A stretch of 12,385 nt of DNA from an uncultured Archangium sp. (GTDB lineage: Bacteria > Myxococcota > Myxococcia > Myxococcales > Myxococcaceae): positions 1 to 12,385 of the forward strand of contig CALNBU010000364.1 in NCBI GenBank assembly GCA_937875615.1. The letters are read 5' to 3'. This document shows, one piece after another, positions 4,689 through 11,751 of this stretch (position 1 is the stretch's first letter; every line of letters starts with the position of its first letter). The translations under genes were made by a program, and so were the position numbers. Below the pieces are notes generated by a model. That model ran no database searches and was not told where the DNA came from. It was given only the letters and a program-made list of their open reading frames with translations.

Positions 4689-5849
4689 TCAGAGCCCGGC
4701 GTCGCGGGCGGTGCGCTGCGCCCGCTCGATGCTCTCGAACAGCGCCTTGAAGTTGCCGCCGCCGAAGCCCTTGTCGCCCTTGCGCTGGATAATCTCGTAG
4801 AAGAACGGGCCCGACTCGCGGTCCTTGAGCAGCTGCGAGTTCTCCTTCATGAAAATCTGCAGCAGGTACTGATGCTCCTTGTGGCCATCGACCAGAATCT
4901 GCAGGTCGCGCAGCTCCTCGACGTTCTCATCGATGCGCTTGATGCCGCTCTTCTCGATGCGCTCCGGCAGGTAGTCGTAATACGCGCCCGGCGTGGCCAG
5001 GAACTCGAGGCCGCTGGTCTCGCGCATCGCCTTCACCGTGGGCACGATGTTCTTCACGATGAGCGCCAGGTGCTGCACGCCCTCGCCGCGCTGGTCTTCC
5101 ACGTAGACGTTGATCTGCGAGTTGCGGAAGCGCGGCGCCGACGGCTCGTTGTTGGCGAACTTCACCGTGGAGTGCGGGTCCCACATCACGGTGCTCTTGA
5201 GGCCGGTGCCGTGCTGGTCGCCCTTCGAAATCTCCTCCTCGGTGTGGAACTTGATGTTCCAGAACTCCTCGAAGCCCATCACGTGCTTCATCCACAGCAC
5301 CATCGGCTGCAGGGTGCGGAAGTTCGAGGTGACGTGGTCGACCTTGGCGAAGCCGAAGCGGTTGGTCCCGCCGGTGGGCTTCTCGTGCGCCACGAAGCCG
5401 GGGTACCAGGCGTCGTACTTCTCGCGCTGCACGAAGCGGAAGGTGGTGTTGCCGAAGGGCGTGGTGATGCTGAAGTAGCTCAGCCGCCCGCCCGCGCCGT
5501 CGGTGTGGCGCTGGATGTTCTCTTCGATGAAGGTGCCGCCGCGCTCGTCGAGCAGCTTCCGCGCCTTCTCGATGTCCTTCACCAGGAAGTTGAGCGTGCC
5601 CACGCCCTCCGGGTGCTTCTGGAGCCACCGCCACGCGCGGCCGCCCTCGCCCACCGGCGCCGACGCAATCAACGTCACGTCGCCGGCCTGGAACACCGCC
5701 GACTCCTGGCGGCCGCTCTTCGTCAGCTCGGGCGAGCTGACGCCCAGCTCCGCGAAGTCCAGCAGCTCCGTGTAGAAGCGACGGGTGCGGGCCATGTCAC
5801 GCACGTACCAGTGCACCGACTCCAACTTGATGATGCCAAGGCTCTCCAT
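4689..5849 (-). CDS. hpd: 4-hydroxyphenylpyruvate dioxygenase
   Basis: A 386-residue Fe(II)-dependent dioxygenase that converts 4-hydroxyphenylpyruvate to homogentisate, the second step of tyrosine degradation, in the cytoplasm. It has the two-half vicinal-oxygen-chelate architecture: the N-terminal half (about 8-145) lacks the metal ligands, and the C-terminal half carries the facial triad His172 (KVDHVTSNF), His260 (GVQHLALIV) and Glu352 (FFYEIIQRKG). The C-terminal GFGGGNFKALFESIE block is typical. The frame stays open far upstream to 6506, but ATG 5847-5849 gives the family N-terminus and has a strong GAGGAGA ribosome site just before it. It follows maiA by 14 bases, so the two form an operon. 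Homogentisate 1,2-dioxygenase and fumarylacetoacetase are not in the window. Confidence 0.97.
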   Translation of the reverse strand: MESLGIIKLESVHWYVRDMARTRRFYTELLDFAELGVSSPELTKSGRQESAVFQAGDVTLIASAPVGEGGRAWRWLQKHPEGVGTLNFLVKDIEKARKLLDERGGTFIEENIQRHTDGAGGRLSYFSITTPFGNTTFRFVQREKYDAWYPGFVAHEKPTGGTNRFGFAKVDHVTSNFRTLQPMVLWMKHVMGFEEFWNIKFHTEEEISKGDQHGTGLKSTVMWDPHSTVKFANNEPSAPRFRNSQINVYVEDQRGEGVQHLALIVKNIVPTVKAMRETSGLEFLATPGAYYDYLPERIEKSGIKRIDENVEELRDLQILVDGHKEHQYLLQIFMKENSQLLKDRESGPFFYEIIQRKGDKGFGGGNFKALFESIERAQRTARDAGL

Positions 5850-5863
5850 GACTTCTCCTCTTC

Positions 5864-6499
5864 TCAGGGGTTGACGGCGTCGGGCTGGGCTTCGGGCCTC
5901 GCCTGTTGAACGAACTCGAGCGTAAGACAGTGGGCCTCGACGCGCGCCAGCGTGGGCAGCCGCGCGGGGTCGACGGAGGCGAAGCGCCGCGCCCCGTAGA
6001 GCTGCGGCAGCAGGCACGCGTCGGCGAAGGTGAAGGTGTCGCCCACCAGGAAGGTCCCCGCGCTCGCCGCCGCCAGGCGCTCCAGCGCGTCGAGGCCCTG
6101 GCCAATCCACTTCGCGGACCAGGCCTTCTCGTCGCCGCCGGTCGCCTTCACGTACTGCAGCACCTGCAGGTTGTGCAGCGGCTGGATGCCCGAGTTGACC
6201 ACCTCCACCAGCGCCCGCACCCGCGCCCGCGCCAGGGGCGCGCCGGGGAACAGCGGCGGCGTGGGGTGCACCTCGTCGAGGTACTCGGCGATGGCCACCG
6301 ACTGGGGCACCAGCTCGCCTCCGTCCAGCTCCAGCACCGGCACCGAGTGCCAGGGGTTGCGCGCGACGTGCGCCGCGCCGTGCTGCTCGCCCGCCGCCAG
6401 GTTGACCGGCACGTATTCGTACCGCAGCCCCTTGAAGGCCAGCGCCAACCGCACCCGGTAGCTCGCCGAGGAGCGCCAGTAGTTGAAGAGCCGCACCAC
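5864..6499 (-). CDS. maiA: Maleylacetoacetate isomerase (zeta-class GST)
   Basis: A 211-residue glutathione-dependent isomerase that turns 4-maleylacetoacetate into 4-fumarylacetoacetate in tyrosine/homogentisate breakdown. The N-terminal thioredoxin-like domain (about 1-80) has the zeta-class motif SSASYRVRLAL (10-20, with Ala in place of the Cys of the SSCS form), the cis-proline segment HSVPVL (51-56) and the glutathione-site QS (66-67). The C-terminal helical domain has GIQPLHNLQVLQYV (104-117) and the folding motif TFADACL (157-163). The start is GTG at 6497-6499, or the adjacent GTG at 6494-6496; no in-frame ATG fits and the ribosome site is weak. It is first in the maiA-hpd operon, divergent from the exported protein at 6607. 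Confidence 0.93.
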   Translation of the reverse strand: MVRLFNYWRSSASYRVRLALAFKGLRYEYVPVNLAAGEQHGAAHVARNPWHSVPVLELDGGELVPQSVAIAEYLDEVHPTPPLFPGAPLARARVRALVEVVNSGIQPLHNLQVLQYVKATGGDEKAWSAKWIGQGLDALERLAAASAGTFLVGDTFTFADACLLPQLYGARRFASVDPARLPTLARVEAHCLTLEFVQQARPEAQPDAVNP

Positions 6500-6606
6500 A
6501 CTTCATTCGCCCCGGCCGCCTCGCAAGTCAAGCTGCCCAGCCAACCACACGCGCCGCGTCAAACGCGCGCCCTGCGCCGCCCTCCGGGCCGGCCTACACT
6601 GCGCGC

Positions 6607-6993
6607 ATGCCCCGACGTGGAGCCTGGCTGCTGCTGACCCTGGGGGCGCTGACGGCCGCCGCCGGCCCCGTCAAGAAGCGCGGCAAGAAGGCGCCGCCCG
6701 CGCCGGCCAGCGCCCAGGTGAAGGCCGCCCTCGACGCCGCGCAGCCCGAGGTGAGCGCCTGCGTGCTCGACGCCGCCGGCGACACCTCCACCTGGACGCA
6801 GGTGGTGGCGGTGCGCGTGGTGTTGAACGGCGTGGGCCAGGTGCTGGAGGCCTCCGCCCACCTCGCGCCGGAGGGCCCCTCGGCCGCGGCGCTCAAGACC
6901 TGCGTGGAGGCCGCGCTGCGGCGGGTGACCTGGCCCGCCCCCCGCGCGCCGCTCACCACCGCCGAGCGCGAGTGGACCTTCTCGATGCAGTGA
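6607..6993 (+). CDS. Exported two-cysteine protein, TonB/AgmX C-terminal-like
   Basis: A 128-residue protein with a probable signal peptide (residues 1-20, MPRRGAWLLLTLGALTAAAG), then a Lys/Pro/Ala-rich linker (21-36) and a compact domain to the end. The domain has two cysteines (Cys52 in VSACV, Cys99 in LKTCV) around the strand pair VVAVRVVLNGVGQVLEAS, and closes with RRVTWPAP. That order (Cys, strand, turn G-x-V, Ser, Cys-helix, aromatic-Pro) resembles the AgmX/PglI C-terminal and TonB-like domains abundant in myxobacteria. The resemblance is by pattern only. It is probably periplasmic. A TACACT hexamer 8-13 bases upstream of the ATG could give a very short leader, but there is no matching -35. 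It stands alone between divergent maiA and convergent cyclophilin. Confidence 0.7.
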   Translation: MPRRGAWLLLTLGALTAAAGPVKKRGKKAPPAPASAQVKAALDAAQPEVSACVLDAAGDTSTWTQVVAVRVVLNGVGQVLEASAHLAPEGPSAAALKTCVEAALRRVTWPAPRAPLTTAEREWTFSMQ

Positions 6994-7008
6994 CGCGCCG
7001 ACGGCGCG
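6994..7008. terminator. Stem-loop in the convergent gap
   Basis: CGCGCC-GAC-GGCGCG starts directly after the TGA of the exported protein and fills most of the 21-base gap before the cyclophilin stop. It is symmetrical, so it could act for both transcripts, but there is no T-run on either side. Terminator function is inferred from position only. Confidence 0.35.
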
Positions 7009-7014
7009 CGCGGC

Positions 7015-7527
7015 TCAGCCTTCGTTGACGGTGATCTTGGTGACCTGCACCGGCGTGCGCGGACGGTCGTTGCCGTCGGTGGGCGTCGACTCAATCTTCT
7101 TCACCACGTCCTGGCCGGTGACGACGCGCCCGAAGACCGGGTGCTTCGAGTTGCCCGGCGTGAACCAGTCGAGGAAGTCGTTGTGCACGGTGTTGATGAA
7201 GAACTGGCTGCCGCCGGAGTTGGGGCGGCCGGTGTTGGCCATCGACAGGGTGTAGGGCTCGTTCGACAGCTTCGCGGTGAACTCGTCCTTGATGTCGCCC
7301 GTCGGCGGCCCACCGGTGCCCGCGCGCGGGCTCTGCGGGTCCTTCGAGTGCGGGCAGCCGAACTGCACCATGAAGTTGCTGATGACGCGGTGGAAGTGCA
7401 GCCCGTCGTAGAAGCCGCTCTTCGCCAGCGAGATGAAGTTGCCGGCGGTCAGCGGCACCTGGTCGGCGAAGAGCTCGACGGTGAACTGGCCGAGCGTGGT
7501 GTCGAAGGTCGCGGTGGGGTTTGCCAT
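7015..7527 (-). CDS. Cyclophilin-type peptidyl-prolyl cis-trans isomerase
   Basis: A 170-residue cyclophilin catalysing cis-trans isomerisation of X-Pro bonds. Active-site residues are visible: Arg47 in FHRVI, Phe52 and Gln55 in NFMVQ, the SMANTG segment (95-100), SGGSQFFI (104-111) and VFGRVV (131-136). The usual GGDP after MVQ is FGCP here (residues 56-59). No signal peptide is present, so it is a cytoplasmic PpiB-like enzyme. The ATG at 7525-7527 is preceded by AAGGA on the minus strand and is only 17 bases beyond the stop of the 433-residue permease, so it is the last gene of the permease operon. Whether it serves the transporter or is simply co-transcribed cannot be told. Confidence 0.95.
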   Translation of the reverse strand: MANPTATFDTTLGQFTVELFADQVPLTAGNFISLAKSGFYDGLHFHRVISNFMVQFGCPHSKDPQSPRAGTGGPPTGDIKDEFTAKLSNEPYTLSMANTGRPNSGGSQFFINTVHNDFLDWFTPGNSKHPVFGRVVTGQDVVKKIESTPTDGNDRPRTPVQVTKITVNEG

Positions 7528-7544
7528 GGGAGGAGTCCTTTTCT

Positions 7545-8846
7545 TCAGCCTGCGTGTTGCATCGCGGTGACCGGCTTGAGTCTGGCCGCGATGAAGGAGG
7601 GGATGACTGAAATCGCAGTCACCACGACGGTGATGAACACCACCACCGAGAGCACCCACTGGACGGTGGGAATGACCAGCAGCGTGTCGGAGAGCAGCAC
7701 GAACTGCACGCCCACCGGCAGGGAGATGGCGGCGGCGTTGAGCGCCAGCGACAGGCCCACGCCCAGCGCCGCGCCGGCCCCGGTGGACAGCACCGCCAGC
7801 AGGAAGCCCTCGAGCAGGAACATGGTCAGCACGCCGGTGCGCTGCATGCCGATGGCGCGCAGCGTGCCCACCTCGCGGGTGCGCTCCCGAATCGAAATCC
7901 ACATCACGATCATGATGCCCACGCCCACCACCACCAGCAGCACGAAGCCGAGGAAGAACGAGAGCACGCTCATGGTGTCGGCGGTCCACGCGGCGAAGCT
8001 GACCTCGTCGTGCCAGTTGGTGAGGTCCAGCTTCTGCCCCACCCAGGCCTCGCGGTTGACGTTCTCGAACTTGAACCAGAAGGCGCGCGGGTCATCGTCG
8101 AGCAACTGGTACCCGGCGGCGGTGAGCGCCTCGCGCAGCCGCGCCTGCACCTTCTTCGCCGCCTCGAGGTCGTGCGACGGCAGGTACACCTGCAGCGCGC
8201 CGGTGGTGTCGTCCTTGAGCTGGTACAGCTTCCGCAGCACGCCCTCGTGCACGAAGCTCGAGAAGCTGCTCATCATCCCCATGCTGTGGGCGATGGCCAC
8301 CACGGTGACGTCGACGGTGTTGTTGGTGCCGCGCGGGGTGGGGGCGGAAATCGTCACCGCGTCGCCCACCCGCACGTTCAGCGACGCCGCCTGGTCCTCG
8401 AAGAGCAGCAGGGTGTTGGGCCGCGCCAGGCCCTCGAGGTCGCCTTCCTTGAGGCGCAGCGTGTTCCGCAGGCCCTGCTCCTCGCCGATGCTGACGCCGC
8501 TGATGCCGATGATGGCCGAGCCGCTGTCGCTGACGGCCTTGGCGTAGCCGCGGCCGCGCGAGGCGATGTAGCGCAGCTCGGGCACCGCCCGCTTCACCAC
8601 CGCCGTCACCTCGTCGGCCCGCGTCACCACCGGCGCCGCCTGGCCGCTCGTCACCTTGAAGAAGCCCGCCACGTTGACGTGCCCGCTCATCAACGTGGTG
8701 GACATCTCGACCAGCGAGCGCTGCATGCCCTCGCCGATGCCCAGCATCACCACCATCAGCGCGGTGACCAGCGCGATGGCGCCCATCAACACCCCGGTGC
8801 GCCGGCGGTGCTGCCAGAGAGAAAGGAACGCGATTCGCAGCAACAT
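7545..8846 (-). CDS. ABC transporter permease, MacB/LolE (FtsX) type
   Basis: A 433-residue inner-membrane permease of the FtsX/MacB superfamily, whose members use ATP to move lipoproteins, peptides or lipids at the envelope rather than through a classical channel. The order is standard: TM1 at about 18-38, an extracytoplasmic domain of about 250 residues, then TM2 (293-318), TM3 (339-370) and TM4 (395-420). The cytoplasmic coupling loop after TM2 reads RTREVGTLRAIGMQR (322-336), and the end KPVTAMQ is typical. Length matches LolC/LolE (about 400). Its start lies three bases after the stop of the larger permease and has an AGGAGG site inside that gene, so the two are co-translated and probably form a heterodimer. 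No ATPase is next to it. Substrate unknown. Confidence 0.92.
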   Translation of the reverse strand: MLLRIAFLSLWQHRRRTGVLMGAIALVTALMVVMLGIGEGMQRSLVEMSTTLMSGHVNVAGFFKVTSGQAAPVVTRADEVTAVVKRAVPELRYIASRGRGYAKAVSDSGSAIIGISGVSIGEEQGLRNTLRLKEGDLEGLARPNTLLLFEDQAASLNVRVGDAVTISAPTPRGTNNTVDVTVVAIAHSMGMMSSFSSFVHEGVLRKLYQLKDDTTGALQVYLPSHDLEAAKKVQARLREALTAAGYQLLDDDPRAFWFKFENVNREAWVGQKLDLTNWHDEVSFAAWTADTMSVLSFFLGFVLLVVVGVGIMIVMWISIRERTREVGTLRAIGMQRTGVLTMFLLEGFLLAVLSTGAGAALGVGLSLALNAAAISLPVGVQFVLLSDTLLVIPTVQWVLSVVVFITVVVTAISVIPSFIAARLKPVTAMQHAG

Positions 8847-8849
8847 GCG

Positions 8850-11195
8850 TCAGGCCTCCTGCGACTGCATGGCGGTGATGGGCGAGACGCGCGTCGCCAG
8901 CACCAGCGGGAGAATCACCGCCAGCACGCCCACCACCAGGGTGGTGACGATGGACAGCAGCACGCCGCCCAGCGTCAGCTCCGGGCGCAGCACCGGGCCC
9001 GAGAAGAAGAAGTAGAGCTCGTCGCGGAAGGCCGGGATGCCGGTGTCGTGGAGGTAGCCCACCACCAGCGCGCCCACCCCCGCCCCCAGCACCCCGAAGA
9101 CCAGCGCCAGCACCACCGTCTCGGCCATCACCATGGCCACCACGAAGGAGCGCTGGGCGCCGATGGCCCGCATGGTGCCGATGGTGCTGGTGCGCTGCAG
9201 GGTGGCGATGGTCATGCCGATGGTCACCACCACCAGGGCGAAGAAGGCGAAGGCCGCCACGATGGCCACCAGGAGCAGCCGGAAGAACGAGATGAAGTTG
9301 CCGAGGAAGCCGGCCGCGGAGGTCCAGCTCACCACGAAGGTGTCGGGCCGCGCGCCCTCGAGCAGCGCCTGCACCGTCGAAATCTGCGCGGCCTCGAGGC
9401 GGGCCTTGTCGCCCTTGAGCGCGTCGCCCAGGGCCAGCAGCGCCGCCGCCGAGGGCTTGAACTCCCCGCGGGCCCGCGCCTCTTCCAGCAGCACCACCTC
9501 TTCGAGCGCCGCGGCCAGGGCGAAGGGCAGCGTGCGCTGCTCGAGCAGCGCCTTCGCCGCCGTCACCCGCTCGGGCTGCACCGGCGGCGCGGCCGACGAC
9601 AGCACCTTCTCCACCGCGGTCTGGGTGGCCAACTGGGCGCCGGGCGAGCCGTCGCGGAGCCACAGCGCGGCGTTGAGGACCACGCCCTCGTCCAGCTCCG
9701 AGAGCGGGAAGGTGTCGGCCAGCGCGCGCGACTTCGCCGCCTCCGTGCCCGACGACGGCAGCTCGTCGGAGAAGCCCTCCTCGGCGGCCTCGTCCACCAG
9801 CTCCGCGTCGCCGCCGAAGAGGTCGGCCTCGGCGCTCTCCCGCGACACCTCCCGCGCGCCGGTGGCGGCCTTCATCGCGTCGAGCTCGGCCTTCTTCTCG
9901 GCGGTGAGGAAGCCGTAGAGCTCGCGGAAGGTGACCAGGTCCACCAGCGCGTTGGCCCCGGCCAGCGGCGACTTCTCGAGGCCGCGGAACTCGAAGATGC
10001 CGTACAGCTTCACCAGCGCGCTCTGCATCGAGCCCGCCCGGCCGATGGACTTGAGCAGCATCTGGTCGCCCACCTTCACCCGGTAGAGCGACAGCTTCGG
10101 CGCCAGCTCCCGGTAGAAGAAGGCGTAGCGCGCCTCGAAGTTCTCGTCGGTGACGGCGAAGAAGTCGGCCAGCAGCGCGCCCAGGTCGCCCTGGCTGCCG
10201 CCGAGGAAGCCCTGGAGCGAGGCCACCATCTCCGCGGTGGCGAGGGTGTCGAGCTGCAGCAGAATCTCGCGCGGCTGGCTGACGTTCTCGCGCTGCCAGC
10301 GCTGGAGCTCCTTGTCTTCGGCGTCGTCCAGCCGGCGCCCCGCGGCCAGCGCGTCGCGGATTTTGTCGAGGCGGCGGGCGTTCTTCAGCTTGAGGTACTC
10401 CTCCATGAAGAAGCGCGGCATCAGCACTCCGCGGTGGCCCTCGGGCACCGGCGCGCCCTCCACCACCACCATGCGGTCGAAGGTCTTCTGGTAGGCGTCG
10501 AGGTCGGTGCCGAGGTAGCGCACGAAGAGCAGGTCGCCGTCGACCATGGCCGGCGCGAACTTGTTCTCCAGCACCTCGAGGTGGGCCAGCTCGTCGCCGT
10601 CGAAGCCCGCCCAGAACTCGTCGGAGCCGGTAATCTCGAGCGCCCGCTTCACGTCCTCGTCCTGGTCGTCCGACACCTCCCGGGCGCGCTCGGCGTCCTG
10701 GGCCAGCAGGCGCGCCATCTGCCGCACGTGGTCGACCAGCGCCTGCTTGCGCCGCTGGTACTCGCCCTCGGGGAGCGCGTCCTTCTGCTTCACCAGCGCG
10801 CGGAAGCGCTCCAGGGTGACGTCGATGGTGTTGCCCGAGCCCAGCATGGCCGTCGCCGCGCCCATGGGCACCACGCGCTCCACGTTGGGCACCTGGAGCA
10901 GCTGGGCCTTGAGCGCCTTGAAGTCGGTGAGCGGCGCGAGGTCGGAGTCGCTGCCGTCGACGCGGCCGTAGAGCTCGAGGGGGTCCTTGCTGCGCGCGCT
11001 GTAGACCTGCAGGTGCCCCGAAATCGAGCCCACGATGGACTTGCTCAGCGCCTCGTCGAGGGTGCTGAACACCGAGCCCCCGATGACCAGCAGCGCCGCG
11101 CCGAACAGCAGCACCGCGCCGACGAAGAGATTGAGCGCGCTGGAGAAGATGTTCGAGAGAGCGATGCGGAGGAGGACCTGCGCCCGGGAGAACAT
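8850..11195 (-). CDS. ABC permease, FtsX type, with very large extracytoplasmic domain
   Basis: A 781-residue inner-membrane permease with the same four-helix plan as its partner: TM1 at about 20-40, TM2 636-663, TM3 684-713, TM4 742-767. The coupling loop RTSTIGTMRAIGAQR (668-682) and the ending SPITAMQ match the partner gene. The region between TM1 and TM2 is about 590 residues, against roughly 220-260 in usual MacB/LolE proteins. It contains a charged segment (130-190), a Lys/Arg/Asp-rich helical segment (265-305) and an acidic Ala/Glu/Ser-rich low-complexity part (450-490). It starts the operon; the ATG at 11193-11195 has a weak AGGCGG site, and no ATPase is nearby. The family is clear, but the inserted domains and substrate are unknown. 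A LolCE- or MacB-like role is only one possibility. Confidence 0.9.
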   Translation of the reverse strand: MFSRAQVLLRIALSNIFSSALNLFVGAVLLFGAALLVIGGSVFSTLDEALSKSIVGSISGHLQVYSARSKDPLELYGRVDGSDSDLAPLTDFKALKAQLLQVPNVERVVPMGAATAMLGSGNTIDVTLERFRALVKQKDALPEGEYQRRKQALVDHVRQMARLLAQDAERAREVSDDQDEDVKRALEITGSDEFWAGFDGDELAHLEVLENKFAPAMVDGDLLFVRYLGTDLDAYQKTFDRMVVVEGAPVPEGHRGVLMPRFFMEEYLKLKNARRLDKIRDALAAGRRLDDAEDKELQRWQRENVSQPREILLQLDTLATAEMVASLQGFLGGSQGDLGALLADFFAVTDENFEARYAFFYRELAPKLSLYRVKVGDQMLLKSIGRAGSMQSALVKLYGIFEFRGLEKSPLAGANALVDLVTFRELYGFLTAEKKAELDAMKAATGAREVSRESAEADLFGGDAELVDEAAEEGFSDELPSSGTEAAKSRALADTFPLSELDEGVVLNAALWLRDGSPGAQLATQTAVEKVLSSAAPPVQPERVTAAKALLEQRTLPFALAAALEEVVLLEEARARGEFKPSAAALLALGDALKGDKARLEAAQISTVQALLEGARPDTFVVSWTSAAGFLGNFISFFRLLLVAIVAAFAFFALVVVTIGMTIATLQRTSTIGTMRAIGAQRSFVVAMVMAETVVLALVFGVLGAGVGALVVGYLHDTGIPAFRDELYFFFSGPVLRPELTLGGVLLSIVTTLVVGVLAVILPLVLATRVSPITAMQSQEA

Positions 11196-11264
11196 GGCCG
11201 CCGCCTAGCACTTCGCCACCCGCGCCGCGCCTCAAAGCGCTAAGAGTCCCGTCAAAGGACGCTC

Positions 11265-11624
11265 ATGCCCATCGCCACGCACGTCGTCGCCGCGCTCGTC
11301 GCGGTCCTCCACCTGTACTTCCTCGCCCTGGAGATGTTCCTCTGGGAGAAGCCGCTGGGCCTCAAGACCTTCCGCAACACGCCCGAGAAAGCGGCGCTGA
11401 CCGCGGTGCTGGCGAAGAACCAGGGCCTCTACAACGGCTTCCTCTCCGCCGGGTTGGTGTGGGGCATCCTCCACCCGGAGCCGGCGGTGAGCGCGCAGCT
11501 GCTGCGCTTCTTCCTCGGCTGCGTCATCGTGGCCGGCGCGTACGGCGCGGCGACGGTGTCCAGGCGCATCTTCTTCGTGCAGGCCGTGCCGGCGCTGGTG
11601 GGCCTGGCGCTCACCTTCCTGTGA
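11265..11624 (+). CDS. DUF1304 family membrane protein
   Basis: A 119-residue integral membrane protein of the DUF1304 family, function unknown. The family signature is clear: HLYFLALEMFLWEKP at residues 16-30 and KNQGLYNGFLSAGL at 51-64. Four hydrophobic segments are visible, at about 5-27, 55-70, 76-98 and 101-119. The length is as usual for the family. ATG 11265 is preceded by AAAGGA at good spacing. It is read divergently from the large permease, with 69 bases between the starts, and has the sigma-54-type promoter of the next gene 72 bases beyond its stop. Confidence 0.9.
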   Translation: MPIATHVVAALVAVLHLYFLALEMFLWEKPLGLKTFRNTPEKAALTAVLAKNQGLYNGFLSAGLVWGILHPEPAVSAQLLRFFLGCVIVAGAYGAATVSRRIFFVQAVPALVGLALTFL

Positions 11625-11638
11625 AGCACCGTTGCGCT

Positions 11639-11648
11639 CAACCAGTTG
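11639..11648. promoter_or_regulatory. Near-palindrome upstream of the sigma-54 element
   Basis: CAAC-CA-GTTG lies about 48 bases upstream of the -24 element, and another GTTG follows eleven bases after the first. This is a suitable place for an enhancer-binding activator dimer, but the motif is short and matches no activator site that I know. Confidence 0.25.
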
Positions 11649-11695
11649 AAATAGTTGGGTTTCATGGCGACTTCGGCGCCCGCGCGGCGCCGCCA

Positions 11696-11711
11696 GGGCG
11701 CGCCAGTTGCA
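11696..11711 (+). promoter_or_regulatory. Sigma-54 (RpoN) -24/-12 promoter candidate
   Basis: GGGCGCGCCAGTTGCA matches the sigma-54 consensus TGGCACG-N4-TTGCW at 10 of 12 informative positions, with the invariant GG and GC exactly ten bases apart. The expected start is near 11722, leaving about 30 bases of leader before the ATG at 11752. Myxobacteria use many sigma-54 promoters with enhancer-binding activators, so a functional site is plausible. Confidence 0.55.
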
Positions 11712-11751
11712 CTCGGGCCGTGGGGTGTGGTGTTCACCCGGAACCACTTTC

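Noticed and set aside
5850..6506. N-terminal extension of hpd by 219 codons, to ATG 6504
   Set aside because: The extension is the out-of-frame shadow of maiA. The start at 5849 has a strong ribosome site and gives the normal HPPD N-terminus.
7528..7989. N-terminal extension of the cyclophilin frame to 7989, which would imply a fused membrane segment
   Set aside because: It overlaps the end of the permease gene out of frame. The ATG at 7527 has a ribosome site and gives the standard cyclophilin start.
8010..11243. Antisense open frames of over 1000 codons across the permease genes (plus 8010-11243; minus 8092-11235 in another frame)
   Set aside because: They are shadows of the real genes caused by high GC at third positions: they are rich in Arg/His/Gly/Ala, have no family motif or ribosome site, and lie over well-supported permeases.
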